From: Polaromonas sp. YR568
Lineage (GTDB): Bacteria > Pseudomonadota > Gammaproteobacteria > Burkholderiales > Burkholderiaceae_C
Reading direction: 5' to 3'
Assembly (NCBI RefSeq): GCF_900116715.1
Contig: NZ_FPBM01000012.1
Location: 59,710 to 123,709 of the forward strand
Length of the DNA: 64,000 nucleotides
The notes under the pieces were generated by a model. That model worked only from the letters and a program-made list of their open reading frames with translations, did not search any database and was not told the origin of the DNA. The position numbers and the translations under genes are program-made. Below, piece after piece: positions 34,261-41,357 of this stretch (positions are counted from its first letter, which is position 1; the number at the start of each line of letters is the position of its first letter).

Positions 34261-34838
34261 TGTTTCGGGCTCTCGAGGGGCGGGTAGACGGCCGTGGCTG
34301 CGCCTGCGGGCGCGCTGGCGGGGGCGGGGGTGGCGGCTGCATCGGACTTGGGTTTTCCGGCGGCCTTGTTCAGCTGCTCTTCAGTGGCTTCCAGCACGGG
34401 CACATCGCCCAGCTTGCGCTTGTTGCCCAGTTTGGCGATGAAGTCGGTCTCGCTCGGCATGTCGTCGCCTGCAAACCGGTCAAGCTGGTCGCCCTTGAAG
34501 AACACCGTGTATTTGTAAGACTGGGGCTCAACGCCTTGCCGCTTGAGGGTAAAGACATAGTCCCAGCGATCGGCGTGAAAGAGGCTGGCCATCAGCGGGG
34601 TGCCCAGGATGGCTTTGACCTGGTCGCGCGACATGCCGGGGCGCAACTGCTCGACCTGCTCTTTGGAGACGAAGTTGCCCTGGATGACGTCGACCTTGTA
34701 GGGTGTGATCCAGTTGACGGGGTTGATCGAGCTGTCGCTCACGCTGCGCAGGCTGCTGCAGGAGGCCAGCACGGTGCAAGCCACGAGCAGAAGAGCGGTT
34801 TGGGCGCTGTAACGATGATTTGCAGGCATGGCTGACAT
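34257..34838 (-). CDS. bamE: Outer-membrane assembly lipoprotein BamE
   Basis: This is a 193-residue lipoprotein with lipobox LASC, modified cysteine at residue 27. The SmpA/OmlA domain contains the typical QGNFVSKEQVEQLRPGMSRDQV and GTPLMASLFHADRWDY. BamE supports BamA in folding outer-membrane proteins. The tail beyond residue 150 is an alanine/proline-rich extension absent from E. coli BamE. An ATG nine bases downstream is an alternative start. It is divergent from fur with a 116-base gap. Confidence 0.93.
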   Translation of the reverse strand: MSAMPANHRYSAQTALLLVACTVLASCSSLRSVSDSSINPVNWITPYKVDVIQGNFVSKEQVEQLRPGMSRDQVKAILGTPLMASLFHADRWDYVFTLKRQGVEPQSYKYTVFFKGDQLDRFAGDDMPSETDFIAKLGNKRKLGDVPVLEATEEQLNKAAGKPKSDAAATPAPASAPAGAATAVYPPLESPKQ

Positions 34839-34954
34839 AGTAAGGGGGTGTAGCGATATGATTGTTCATTGTAGCGGCTGGGGGTTCCCGGCCGGCACCC
34901 GCCCAGACGGGCCGCATTGCCGCTTTACACCGGTTTTACCCAGAGAGTTTTCCC

Positions 34955-35407
34955 ATGAGCAACATTGACGAGCTGAAAAACACGGGTTTGAAGGCCACGC
35001 TGCCGCGCCTGAAGATTCTGGAAATTTTTCAGGCAGGCAAACAGCGCCACATGACGGCCGAAGATGTGTTCCGCGTGCTTCTGGAAGAACGCTCGGACAT
35101 CGGCCTGGCGACCGTGTACCGGGTGCTGACCCAGTTCGAGCAGGCCGGCCTGCTCAACCGCAGCAATTTCGAGTCCGGCAAAGCCGTCTATGAAATCAAC
35201 GAAGGCCAGCACCATGACCACCTGGTGTGCCTGGACTGCGGCAAGGTCGAAGAGTTCTACGACGCCGAGATCGAAAAACGCCAGCAGTCGGTCGCCAAAT
35301 CCAAAGGCTTTACCATCGCCGACCATTCCCTGTCGATTTACGCCAACTGCACCAAGGACAAGTGCCCGAACCGCAATGGCACGCCGGTGCGGCATCACCA
35401 CAGTTGA
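34955..35407 (+). CDS. fur: Ferric uptake regulator Fur
   Basis: This 150-residue metalloregulator represses iron-uptake genes when ferrous iron is bound. The winged-helix domain covers about residues 1-83 with recognition segment GLATVYRVLTQFEQAGLL. The metal site includes HHDH at residues 86-89, and CxxC is at 92-95. The C-terminus is histidine-rich and contains two further cysteines. The ATG at 34955 matches the family start (MSNIDELKNTGLKATLPRLK); upstream in-frame codons are not coding. It is the likely repressor acting at the Fur box at 16516. Confidence 0.97.
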   Translation: MSNIDELKNTGLKATLPRLKILEIFQAGKQRHMTAEDVFRVLLEERSDIGLATVYRVLTQFEQAGLLNRSNFESGKAVYEINEGQHHDHLVCLDCGKVEEFYDAEIEKRQQSVAKSKGFTIADHSLSIYANCTKDKCPNRNGTPVRHHHS

Positions 35408-35428
35408 GCTTTAAGACGAGCTTAAAAA

Positions 35429-35458
35429 GATAAAGGGCCTCTGGCCCTTTATTTATTT
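35429..35458. terminator. Terminator between fur and hprK
   Basis: TAAAGGGCC-TCT-GGCCCTTTA is a perfect nine-pair stem with A-rich sequence before it and ATTTATTT after it, so it can serve fur on the plus strand and partly hprK on the minus strand. Confidence 0.85.
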
Positions 35459-35485
35459 GCGCAAGCAGCTACCGGTTTGATAGCG
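35459..35485. repeat. Short dispersed repeat, copy 3
   Basis: GCGCAAGCAGCTACCGG followed by TTTGATAGCG repeats the pattern seen at 11487-11511 and, inverted, at 22361-22380. It sits between the fur terminator and the hprK stop. Confidence 0.6.
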
Positions 35486-35508
35486 AACAGGTTTATCCGC
35501 ACCTTCGG

Positions 35509-36459
35509 CTAGTCATCCTGCTCCATGGCGCGGCGGTGCCGCTCCACAAACTCCTGGTAGGTGTTGATGCCGCGCAGCTGCAAAATCGCATTACGCACCG
35601 CGGCTTCGACCAGCACGGCGATATTGCGGCCGGCCTCCACCTGGATGATCACCTTGCGCACCGGAATGCCCAGCACGTCCTGCGTCAGTGGCTCGTAGGG
35701 AATGCGTTCGTAGTCGCGCTCCAGCGTCTCGCGGCGCACCAGATGCACGATCATTTTCAGACGCATCTTGCGGCGCACCGCCGTCTCGCCAAAAATGGCC
35801 TTGATGTCGAGCAGGCCGATGCCGCGTACCTCGAGCAGGTTTTGCAGCAGTTCCGGGCAGCGACCCTCAATCGTGGTCTGGTTGATGCGGTACAGGTCCA
35901 CCGCGTCATCGGCCACCAGGCCATGGCCGCGCGAGATCAACTCCAGGCCAAGCTCGCTTTTGCCCAGGCCGGATTCACCGGTGATCATCACGCCCATGCC
36001 CAGGATGTCCATGAACACGCCGTGCATCGAGGTGCGGTCGGCAAAGTGCTTGGACAAATAGGCCCGCAGCACGTCAATGACAAAGGCCGCCGACTCCGGC
36101 GTGGAAAACATCGGCAGCTGCGCGCGCTCGCACATCGACAGCAGCGTGTCGGGCGCCACCTGGCCGTCGGCCACGATGAGCACCGGCGGCTCCAGCGTGA
36201 TGATGCGGGAGATGCGGCGGGCGCAATCTTCGGGGCTGGCGTTGGTCAGGTAAGCGACTTCACGCTCGCCCAGAATCTGCACGCGGTAGGGATGGATGTA
36301 GTTGAGATAACCGACCAGGTCGGCGCCGGAGCGGGCGGCCCGCACGGCGACCTCGTCAAATCGCCGCTCCGAGGCGCCCAGGCCGGCAATCCATTCCCAC
36401 TTCAGGGCGGCGCGGTGGTCTTCGAATAAAACGTCGGCGCTGACAACGGTGGGCTTCAT
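35509..36459 (-). CDS. hprK: HPr kinase/phosphorylase
   Basis: This 316-residue protein has an N-terminal regulatory domain and a C-terminal kinase domain with P-loop GESGLGKS at residues 161-168 and the HprK signature around EVRGIGLLDIKAIFGE. It phosphorylates and dephosphorylates a serine on HPr or its NPr relative. In Proteobacteria it usually belongs to the nitrogen phosphotransferase system with PtsN, whose gene lies 33 bases upstream. No sugar PTS genes are in the window, which suggests a purely regulatory system. Confidence 0.96.
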   Translation of the reverse strand: MKPTVVSADVLFEDHRAALKWEWIAGLGASERRFDEVAVRAARSGADLVGYLNYIHPYRVQILGEREVAYLTNASPEDCARRISRIITLEPPVLIVADGQVAPDTLLSMCERAQLPMFSTPESAAFVIDVLRAYLSKHFADRTSMHGVFMDILGMGVMITGESGLGKSELGLELISRGHGLVADDAVDLYRINQTTIEGRCPELLQNLLEVRGIGLLDIKAIFGETAVRRKMRLKMIVHLVRRETLERDYERIPYEPLTQDVLGIPVRKVIIQVEAGRNIAVLVEAAVRNAILQLRGINTYQEFVERHRRAMEQDD

Positions 36460-36492
36460 GCCTGCCTGTAGATCGGAAAAGACCGCAAAGGT

Positions 36493-36966
36493 CTAGGAAC
36501 TGACTTCGTGGACAGAGTGCCAGGAAGCGATCAGGTTATGCAGCGCAGCGGCATCGGTGCTGGCCTTGAGCTGCTCGCGCAAGGTGCTGTCGCTGAGAAG
36601 CTCGGCGATTTCAGAGAGGATCTCAAGGTGTTTTTGCGTCGCGGCTTCGGGCACCAGCAAAAATATCAGTAGCGCGACAGCTTGCTCGTCTGGCGCATCA
36701 AAGCCAATGGGCGCCTGCAGCAGGAACACCGCCGCCATAGGCGCTTTAAGGCCCTTGATGCGGCCATGCGGAATCGCCACGCCGTGGCCGAGACCGGTCG
36801 ATCCCAGGCGTTCACGGGCAAACAGGCTGTCGGTGATCAACGCGCGGTTCAGGCCATGCTGGTTTTCAAACAGCAAGCCGGCTTCTTCAAAAGCGCGCTT
36901 CTTGCTGGTCGCTTCAACACTGACCAGCACTTGGGAGGGGGGCAAAATTTGCGAAAGACGGTTCAT
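36493..36966 (-). CDS. ptsN: Nitrogen-related PTS IIA protein PtsN
   Basis: This 157-residue EIIA-Ntr has the phosphorylated histidine in GHGVAIPHGRI at residue 67 and the typical PEAATQKHLEILSEIAELL segment. It acts in regulation of potassium, nitrogen and envelope functions rather than sugar transport. The kup gene elsewhere in this window is a potassium transporter, but no direct link is shown. It lies between hpf and hprK, with a strong terminator before it. Confidence 0.95.
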   Translation of the reverse strand: MNRLSQILPPSQVLVSVEATSKKRAFEEAGLLFENQHGLNRALITDSLFARERLGSTGLGHGVAIPHGRIKGLKAPMAAVFLLQAPIGFDAPDEQAVALLIFLLVPEAATQKHLEILSEIAELLSDSTLREQLKASTDAAALHNLIASWHSVHEVSS

Positions 36967-37025
36967 AACAATCTTTTAGTCGCCGAATTATGCACTTTGC
37001 AGCGGGTTTGCTGGAAAAAGAGGCA

Positions 37026-37062
37026 TAAAAAAGCCGCTTGACGTCTCAAGCGGCTTTTGGCA
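37026..37062 (-). terminator. Terminator between hpf and ptsN
   Basis: AAAAGCCGCTTGA pairs perfectly with TCAAGCGGCTTTT over 13 bases around a CGTC loop, and on the minus strand runs into a T6 tract. It lies after hpf and before ptsN, so most hpf transcripts should stop here. Confidence 0.88.
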
Positions 37063-37170
37063 ACTTTTCTGACACCTGCCTGGCAAGCCCCGATCCGGGG
37101 GCCGCAATGGCCCGGAGCGGGATTTCCGGCCGGCCAGTGCGGGTTGCGAAGCAAAAAGCGGAGTGGCCAA

Positions 37171-37500
37171 TCAGGCCTGGCGCTTGGCGGCAATGTGGTG
37201 GTGATCCTGGGTTTTGGTTTTGTAGCGCCCGACCTGGCGATCCAGCTTGTCGGTCAACTCGTCTACGGCGGCGTACAGATCAGCGTGGGAACTCTCGGCA
37301 AACAGGTCGCGGCCCTTGACGTGCACATTGCACTCGGCCCGCTGGCGTCTTTCCTTTTCTTTCATGTTGTCCACTGTCAACAGGACTTTTACGTCCACTA
37401 CCTGGTCAAAGTGCCGGGTAATCCGATCCAGCTTGCTTGTCACATAACCGCGCAGCGCGGGGGTAACTTCAAGATGGTGACCGCTGATCGTCAAGTTCAT
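37171..37500 (-). CDS. hpf: Ribosome hibernation promoting factor, short form
   Basis: This 109-residue protein starts MNLTISGHHLEVTPALRGYV and contains ADLYAAVDELTDKLDRQV, typical of short HPF/YfiA proteins that bind the 30S subunit and promote 100S dimers in stationary phase. There is an AGGAGTCTCTTT site upstream of the ATG at 37500; an upstream in-frame ATG at 37554 would add 18 unrelated residues. In many bacteria hpf lies directly after rpoN; here rpoN is 28 kb away. Confidence 0.93.
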   Translation of the reverse strand: MNLTISGHHLEVTPALRGYVTSKLDRITRHFDQVVDVKVLLTVDNMKEKERRQRAECNVHVKGRDLFAESSHADLYAAVDELTDKLDRQVGRYKTKTQDHHHIAAKRQA

Positions 37501-37922
37501 AAAGAGACTCCTTTTCCAAAGTTGGAGCTGGGTTGAAAACGCCGCCGGGCCCATGCGGGCGGGGCAGCAGACGGGGACACTCTCTTGGATTTACTATGCG
37601 CCCGATACCCCTCAAATGCAACCTTGCGCCGCAATAAATAGTGAAACCTTCTGAAAAACCGCTTGACCCCGCACGGGGCTGCGCGCTGCCGCCCGAGCGC
37701 CTTGTTTTGTGCGCAGCGGCAAGCCTTTGATTTCGTTTGGTTTTTTATGCACATGCATGAAAATGCCTGGCGCGTAAGGCTTGCACGAAACAGGTGCCGG
37801 CGGCATCATTGCTTACACATTCGCGGCGGCAGGCCGCGAAGGCTTTGCGATGCGTCACGGCAAGTGCAAGGAACAGACAAGGGCCGGCTGCCCGCACGGC
37901 AACAAAACCACAACAACCCGCC
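37501..37922. other. Divergent gap between hpf and the patatin gene
   Basis: This 422-base gap holds no supportable gene; the frame that runs into the patatin gene from 37794 lacks coding character. It includes a small CCCCG-CA-CGGGG palindrome near 37668 and an A+T-rich tract (ACATTCGCG is the edge) near 37815. Promoters for both divergent genes must lie here, but I cannot assign boxes confidently. Confidence 0.4.
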
Positions 37923-39137
37923 ATGTCGCTTGAGACCATTATTTCCTCGGCATTGACCCGGCCCGACGAGAACCGCAATGCCCTGGTGCTCATGGGCGGC
38001 GGCGCGCGCACTGCCTACCAGGCCGGCGTGCTGCATGCCTTGTCGACCATGCTCAGCCTGCAAGGCGGCGCGGCCAACGCGCAGTTTCCTTTCAAGATTC
38101 TCGTAGGCACGTCGGCGGGCGCGCTCAATGCCGCCTTCCTCGCAAGCCGCGCGGGCGAAGGCCTGCAAGCCTTTGCGCAACTGGCCAGCTTCTGGACCAC
38201 GCTGCGCTCGTCACAGGTGTACACACTCAAGGTGCCGAGGTGGATACGCTCAAGCCGCATCGCGGCTGCGCTGTTTTTATCGCAGCAGGTGCGCGCGCAG
38301 CAGGCGCTGCTGGACAACACACCGCTGGTGGACACCCTGCACCGCGCCATTTCGCTCAGCCATATCGAGCAGGCCCTGCAAGACAAAACCCTGCGGGCCC
38401 TGGCGGTGACAGCCTCCAGCTACAGCAGCGGCGTGCACTGGACCTTCTGCCAGATGGCCGCGGGCCGGCAGTCCGATCTGTGGAGCCGGCCCGGGCGGCG
38501 CGCGGAATTCCAGCCCATCACCATCGAACACCTGATGGCCTCCAGCGCCATTCCCTTTCTGTTTCCATCGACACCGCTCTGGGTCGACGGGCATCCGGAA
38601 TTTTTCGGCGACGGCTCGATGCGGCAGAGCTCACCCCTGTCGCCCGCCCTGCACCTGGGCGCCGGCAAGGTGCTGGTGATCGGCGTCGGGCAGCCTGAGC
38701 GCGCCAGTTTTGCCGGCGGCAATGGCGCCAACGTCAGCGGCAGACCCACGCTGGGTGCGATTGCCGGCCATGCCATGGCCAGCGTTTTTCAGGACACGCT
38801 GCAGGCCGACGTGGAGCAGGCCCAGCGCGTGAGCAAAACCGTGCGCCAGATGCCGCGCGAGATCGCGGCCATCATGCCCTACCGTCCGGTCGACATCCTC
38901 GCGATCGCGCCTTCGCAGTCGCTGGACGCATTGGCCCAAGCCCACGCCAGTGAACTGCCGCCCGGTACTTACAACGCCCTGGCGGGCCTGGGTGCGCTCG
39001 GCGCCAAAGGCAGCCCCGGCGGCGCGGCGCTGGCCAGTTACCTGCTGTTTGAGCCCGGCTTTGTAAAGGCGCTGATGGCCTTGGGCGAGCACGATGCCTA
39101 TGCGCGTAAAGATGAACTGATCAGTTTCTTTATGTAG
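37923..39137 (+). CDS. Patatin-like phospholipase
   Basis: This 404-residue protein contains a patatin-like acyl hydrolase domain. The oxyanion-hole motif GGGAR is at residues 25-29, the nucleophile serine is in GTSAG (residue 64), and the dyad aspartate is in FFGDGS near residue 228. Such enzymes cleave acyl chains from phospholipids. No signal peptide is seen. The ATG at 37923 begins the conserved domain; the longer frame upstream is not coding-like. A DUF3336-type N-terminal domain is absent. Substrate and localisation are unknown. It is followed, after the corA leader, by corA. Confidence 0.9.
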   Translation: MSLETIISSALTRPDENRNALVLMGGGARTAYQAGVLHALSTMLSLQGGAANAQFPFKILVGTSAGALNAAFLASRAGEGLQAFAQLASFWTTLRSSQVYTLKVPRWIRSSRIAAALFLSQQVRAQQALLDNTPLVDTLHRAISLSHIEQALQDKTLRALAVTASSYSSGVHWTFCQMAAGRQSDLWSRPGRRAEFQPITIEHLMASSAIPFLFPSTPLWVDGHPEFFGDGSMRQSSPLSPALHLGAGKVLVIGVGQPERASFAGGNGANVSGRPTLGAIAGHAMASVFQDTLQADVEQAQRVSKTVRQMPREIAAIMPYRPVDILAIAPSQSLDALAQAHASELPPGTYNALAGLGALGAKGSPGGAALASYLLFEPGFVKALMALGEHDAYARKDELISFFM

Positions 39138-39166
39138 TTTGCGTGGCAAAGCGCGGTGGGGAGCGG

Positions 39167-39195
39167 TAGATAAACACAGCCTGAAGTGCCATAAT
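39167..39195 (+). promoter_or_regulatory. Candidate sigma-70 promoter of corA
   Basis: A -10-like CATAAT at 39190-39195 lies 17 bases after a weak -35-like TAGATA at 39167-39172. It is placed just upstream of the structured corA leader. It was assigned by eye only. Confidence 0.45.
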
Positions 39196-39201
39196 CGCCG
39201 C

Positions 39202-39394
39202 TGATTCAATAACGGAGAAATCCTTGGAAAGCAGCCCTAGTCGCTAGCTTTCAACACCGCAGACTGGCGAGAGGCCTCGCAAGGCCCACGTTCAAAAGGG
39301 GGTTGAAAGCGATGCCATCATCCCACCGCCCTTTTTACGCGCGAGGCCTCACCGCATGCCTTGCGCACGCCCCTGAACCGATAGGCAGTCAGTC
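39202..39394 (+). promoter_or_regulatory. Structured corA leader RNA with alternative pairings
   Basis: GCTTTCAAC at 39247-39255 pairs with GTTGAAAGC at 39302-39310, enclosing a hairpin GCGAG-AGGC-CTCGC at 39267-39280. Downstream, GCGAGGCCTC at 39341-39350 is exactly complementary to 39271-39280 and would compete with that hairpin. The region has no convincing reading frame that ends before corA. It lies upstream of a magnesium transporter, so a magnesium or metal response is plausible but untested. It does not match the M-box or manganese riboswitch cores I know. Confidence 0.55.
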
Positions 39395-40384
39395 ATGCTC
39401 AATATTTTCACGCTCGCCAATGGCCGGCTTTTCCAGGAAGAAATCGAATCCCTGGAAGAACTCTCGAAATTCCAGCCCATCTGGGTCGACCTGGAATCTC
39501 CCACCCTCGAAGAAAAACGCTGGATCAAGCAGTATTACGGTCTCTCCATCCCCGAAGACGCGATGGACGAGGACATCGAGGAGTCCGCCCGCTTTTACGA
39601 GGAAGACAACGGCGAGCTGCACATCCGATCCGACTTTCTGATCGCTGACGACGCCGAGCCGCGCACAGTGCGCGTCGCCTTCATCCTGAATCTGGTCAAC
39701 GACGACCTCAAAAGCAAGGGTGTGCTGTTCTCCATCCATGATGAGGACGTGCCGGTGTTCCGGTTGCTGCGCATGCGCGCGCGCCGCGCACCGGGGCTGA
39801 TTGAAGACGCCAAGGAAGTGCTGCTCAAGCTGTTTGACGCCGATGCGGAGTATTCCGCCGACACGCTCGAAGGCATCTATGTTGAGCTCGAGAAGGTCAG
39901 CACCCAGGTGCTCTCGGGCGACGTGACCGATGCGCTGGCCGGTGAAGTGCTGGGCGCCATCGCCCGCCATGAAGACTTGAACGGCCGCATCCGCCGCAAC
40001 ATGATGGACACCCGCCGCGCCGTCAGTTTCATGATGCGCAGCAAGATGCTCAACGCCGAGCAGTTCGAGGAAGCGCGGCAGATTTTGCGCGACATCGACT
40101 CGCTCGACTCGCACACCGCCTTCCTGTTCGACAAGATCAACTTCCTGATGGACGCCACCGTCGGTTTCATCAACATCAACCAGAACAAGATCATCAAGAT
40201 CTTCTCGGTGGCCAGCGTCGCGCTGCTGCCGCCCACTCTGATCGCCAGCGTGTACGGCATGAACTTCAAGGGCTGGTTTCCGGAGCTGGAATGGGCCTAC
40301 GGCTACCCGTATGCGCTGGCGCTGATGATCGCAAGCGCGGTGGTGCCGATGTGGTACTTCCGCAAACGCGGGTGGTTGAAGTAG
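39395..40384 (+). CDS. corA: Magnesium/cobalt transporter CorA
   Basis: This is a 329-residue pentameric ion channel protein with a large cytoplasmic domain and two C-terminal membrane helices. The selectivity motif GMN is at residues 288-290 (SVYGMNFKGW), and the protein ends with the basic YFRKRGWLK. It imports magnesium along the membrane potential. No other ion-transport gene is adjacent. The start at 39395 fits the family. A 190-base leader precedes it and may control it. Confidence 0.96.
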   Translation: MLNIFTLANGRLFQEEIESLEELSKFQPIWVDLESPTLEEKRWIKQYYGLSIPEDAMDEDIEESARFYEEDNGELHIRSDFLIADDAEPRTVRVAFILNLVNDDLKSKGVLFSIHDEDVPVFRLLRMRARRAPGLIEDAKEVLLKLFDADAEYSADTLEGIYVELEKVSTQVLSGDVTDALAGEVLGAIARHEDLNGRIRRNMMDTRRAVSFMMRSKMLNAEQFEEARQILRDIDSLDSHTAFLFDKINFLMDATVGFININQNKIIKIFSVASVALLPPTLIASVYGMNFKGWFPELEWAYGYPYALALMIASAVVPMWYFRKRGWLK

Positions 40385-40389
40385 CGGAT

Positions 40390-41151
40390 TTACAGTCGGC
40401 CCAACAGCCGCTCGATGATCGCGTGCGCGTAGCGGCTGGCCACTTCTTCGACAAACTTCGGAAAATCCACATGCGCGCTGTCGTCGGCGCGGTCGGAAAT
40501 CGTTCGCACTGCCGCAAACGGCACGCCATAGTCCAGGCACACCTGGGCCACGGCCGCGCCTTCCATCTCGACCGCGAGCACGGGGTGGCCGGCGCCGGTC
40601 AGCGCGTCATGCAAGGCTCGCGACTCGCCGGCGCCCGAGACAAATCGGTCGCCGCTGGCAATCAAGCCCTGGTGCACGCGTGCATTGGGAAAAGCCTGGC
40701 TGGCCTGGCCGTGTGCCAGCGCCTCTGAGGCCGCGTTAAACAGCAGCGCGGTCAATGCAGGGTCTGTATCGAACCGGGTACGGCCATAAAGCGGCACCTC
40801 GTAGCGCGGGAACAGTGGCGAGGCGTCCAGGTCGTGCTGCACAAAATCGCTGGCCACCACGATGTCGCCCACATTCACGCCCGCCCCCACACCACCGGCC
40901 ACGCCGGTGAACACCATGCGGCGCACGCCGAAGCGTTCGATCAGCGCCGTCGCCGTGGTGGCGGCCGCCACCTTGCCGATCTTTGACAAGGCCAGCACTA
41001 CCGGCCGGCCGTGCAGGTCGCCCAGCCAGAAGTCGCGTCCGGCGTGGGTGACTTTGCGCGGGTGGTGCAGCAACTCCATCAGGCCTTGCTGCTCCTGAAG
41101 GAGCGCGCTGAGGATGGCGGTGGGGGTGGTGGAGGCGGGGGTCGGTGACAT
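40390..41151 (-). CDS. mtnN: 5'-methylthioadenosine/S-adenosylhomocysteine nucleosidase
   Basis: This is a 253-residue nucleoside hydrolase of the purine-nucleoside-phosphorylase fold. Hallmarks are TGVAGGVGAGVNVGDIVVASDFVQHD near residue 80 and the catalytic VEMEGAAVAQVC near 193, with RTISDRADDSAHVDF near the end. It releases adenine from methylthioadenosine and S-adenosylhomocysteine, which feeds methionine salvage and autoinducer-2 precursor formation. It converges with corA with only five bases between stops. Confidence 0.92.
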   Translation of the reverse strand: MSPTPASTTPTAILSALLQEQQGLMELLHHPRKVTHAGRDFWLGDLHGRPVVLALSKIGKVAAATTATALIERFGVRRMVFTGVAGGVGAGVNVGDIVVASDFVQHDLDASPLFPRYEVPLYGRTRFDTDPALTALLFNAASEALAHGQASQAFPNARVHQGLIASGDRFVSGAGESRALHDALTGAGHPVLAVEMEGAAVAQVCLDYGVPFAAVRTISDRADDSAHVDFPKFVEEVASRYAHAIIERLLGRL

Positions 41152-41210
41152 AACTGGATTGTGCCAACAAGCCTTTGCCTGGTAGAGGCGAAATAGAGGC
41201 AGACGTAAAA

Positions 41211-41233
41211 AAGGGCGACTTGCGCCGCCCCTT
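41211..41233 (-). terminator. Rho-independent terminator downstream of fadD
   Basis: On the minus strand GGGCG pairs with CGCCC and is followed by six T residues. It lies 115 bases after the fadD stop and stops transcription before mtnN. Confidence 0.65.
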
Positions 41234-41294
41234 AGAAAACCTTTTCAGGCTCTAAAAACTTGTACGTTCATTTTTTGTAGCTCCGGCGTAACAA

Positions 41295-41357
41295 GCCCTG
41301 CAAGCAGGGCAGTTGTGAGCCTTCGCTGCAAGAAATGAAGCTTTGCTTCATTTCTTG
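41295..41357. other. Two perfect inverted repeats at the 3' end of fadD
   Basis: CAAGAAATGAAG and CTTCATTTCTTG (41329-41340 and 41346-41357) are perfect 12-base arms around CTTTG and contain the fadD stop codon. A second perfect hairpin, GCCCTGC-AA-GCAGGGC, lies at 41295-41310. Neither has a T tract. They may be processed 3'-end structures or repeat remnants. Confidence 0.6.

Noticed and set aside
37740..37775. Possible sigma-54 promoter (TGGCGCG...TTGCA) upstream of the patatin gene
   Set aside because: The spacing between the GG and GC elements is two bases too long for a -24/-12 promoter.
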